From DATCSE01 sp036568605 (GTDB taxonomy: Bacteria > Pseudomonadota > Gammaproteobacteria > Burkholderiales > Burkholderiaceae_C): 16,237 nt of DNA. Of this stretch, positions 16,118 to 16,237 are shown one piece after another. The stretch covers positions 1 through 16,237 of the forward strand of contig DATCSE010000204.1 of NCBI GenBank assembly GCA_036568605.1. The letters run 5' to 3'. The notes under the pieces are model-generated. The model ran no database searches, was not told the DNA's origin, and was given only the letters and a program-made list of their open reading frames with translations. The translations under genes and the position numbers were made by a program. The stretch's first letter is position 1. Each line of letters begins with the position of its first letter.

Positions 16118-16237
16118 GTCCGACTCCCAGGTTCAGGCGCCGATTCGTTCAGCGCCTCGTTGCCGAAATATGCGTGCCACGCCCAGTCGAGCAGATGGGG
16201 CGAGAGCTCCGCGGGCACGCCCAGGTAGCGGGCGCGG
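16114..16237 (-). CDS. 3' end of an unrecognised gene upstream of rcpC (partial)
   Basis: Only the last 40 codons are in the window. The frame runs from the right edge to a TGA at 16114-16116 that overlaps the rcpC ATG as ATGA, the same coupling seen along the operon, and its codons have high third-position GC. The visible C-terminus, including YLGVPAELSPHLLDWAWHAY, is not hydrophobic enough for the end of a prepilin peptidase and does not look like Flp pilin. I cannot name it. Its position suggests an accessory gene of the tad operon. Confidence 0.6.
   Translation of the reverse strand, partial: RARYLGVPAELSPHLLDWAWHAYFGNEALNESAPEPGSRT

Overview
The window is GC-rich, densely packed bacterial DNA. 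The codon choice, the gene families and the tad-locus layout suggest a betaproteobacterium, probably Burkholderiales. That placement is inferred from style, since no rRNA or other marker gene is present. I see no tRNA, rRNA, CRISPR array, insertion sequence or phage gene.

Region 1 (1-5270) looks like a small low-oxygen/stress module. A + strand run of four genes encodes a shortened, active-site-less relative of ornithine carbamoyltransferase (160-654), a three-part ADP-forming acyl-CoA synthetase/GNAT protein of the Pat/PatZ type (675-3347), an exported protein of unknown function with an EF-hand-like loop (3344-4231), and a BON-domain protein without a signal peptide (4256-4576). A universal stress protein faces them on the - strand (4628-5092). 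Near-consensus FNR/Anr-type sites lie upstream of the first gene (65-78, one mismatch) and upstream of the stress protein (5217-5230, perfect TTGAT-N4-ATCAA). The two transcription units therefore probably share one oxygen- or NO-sensing regulator.

Region 2 (5271-16237, all - strand) is most of a Flp/Tad pilus (tight adherence) locus. In transcription order, from high to low coordinate, it holds: the 3' end of an unrecognised gene, cpaB/rcpC, cpaC/rcpA (secretin), a small lipoprotein, tadG, two tadE/tadF-type pseudopilin genes, cpaE/tadZ, tadA (ATPase), tadB and tadC (inner-membrane platform), and a TPR lipoprotein of the TadD type that ends in a LytR_C-like domain. Most genes overlap by 1-4 bases or sit less than 30 bases apart, so this is one operon whose promoter lies beyond the right edge. 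The Flp major pilin and the prepilin peptidase (TadV/CpaA) are not in the window and probably lie to the right.

The pilus parts form a coherent machine. TadA powers TadB/TadC, TadZ localises the complex, the TadE-like and TadG proteins are minor or pseudo-pilins, RcpA with RcpC and the lipoproteins forms the outer-membrane channel, and the TadD-like protein probably assists assembly. The least explained parts are the degenerate carbamoyltransferase-like gene in a putative FNR regulon, the exported EF-hand-like protein, a 12-codon mini-ORF in the stress-protein leader, and an 18-bp tandem repeat that builds a hexapeptide linker in the TadD-like protein.
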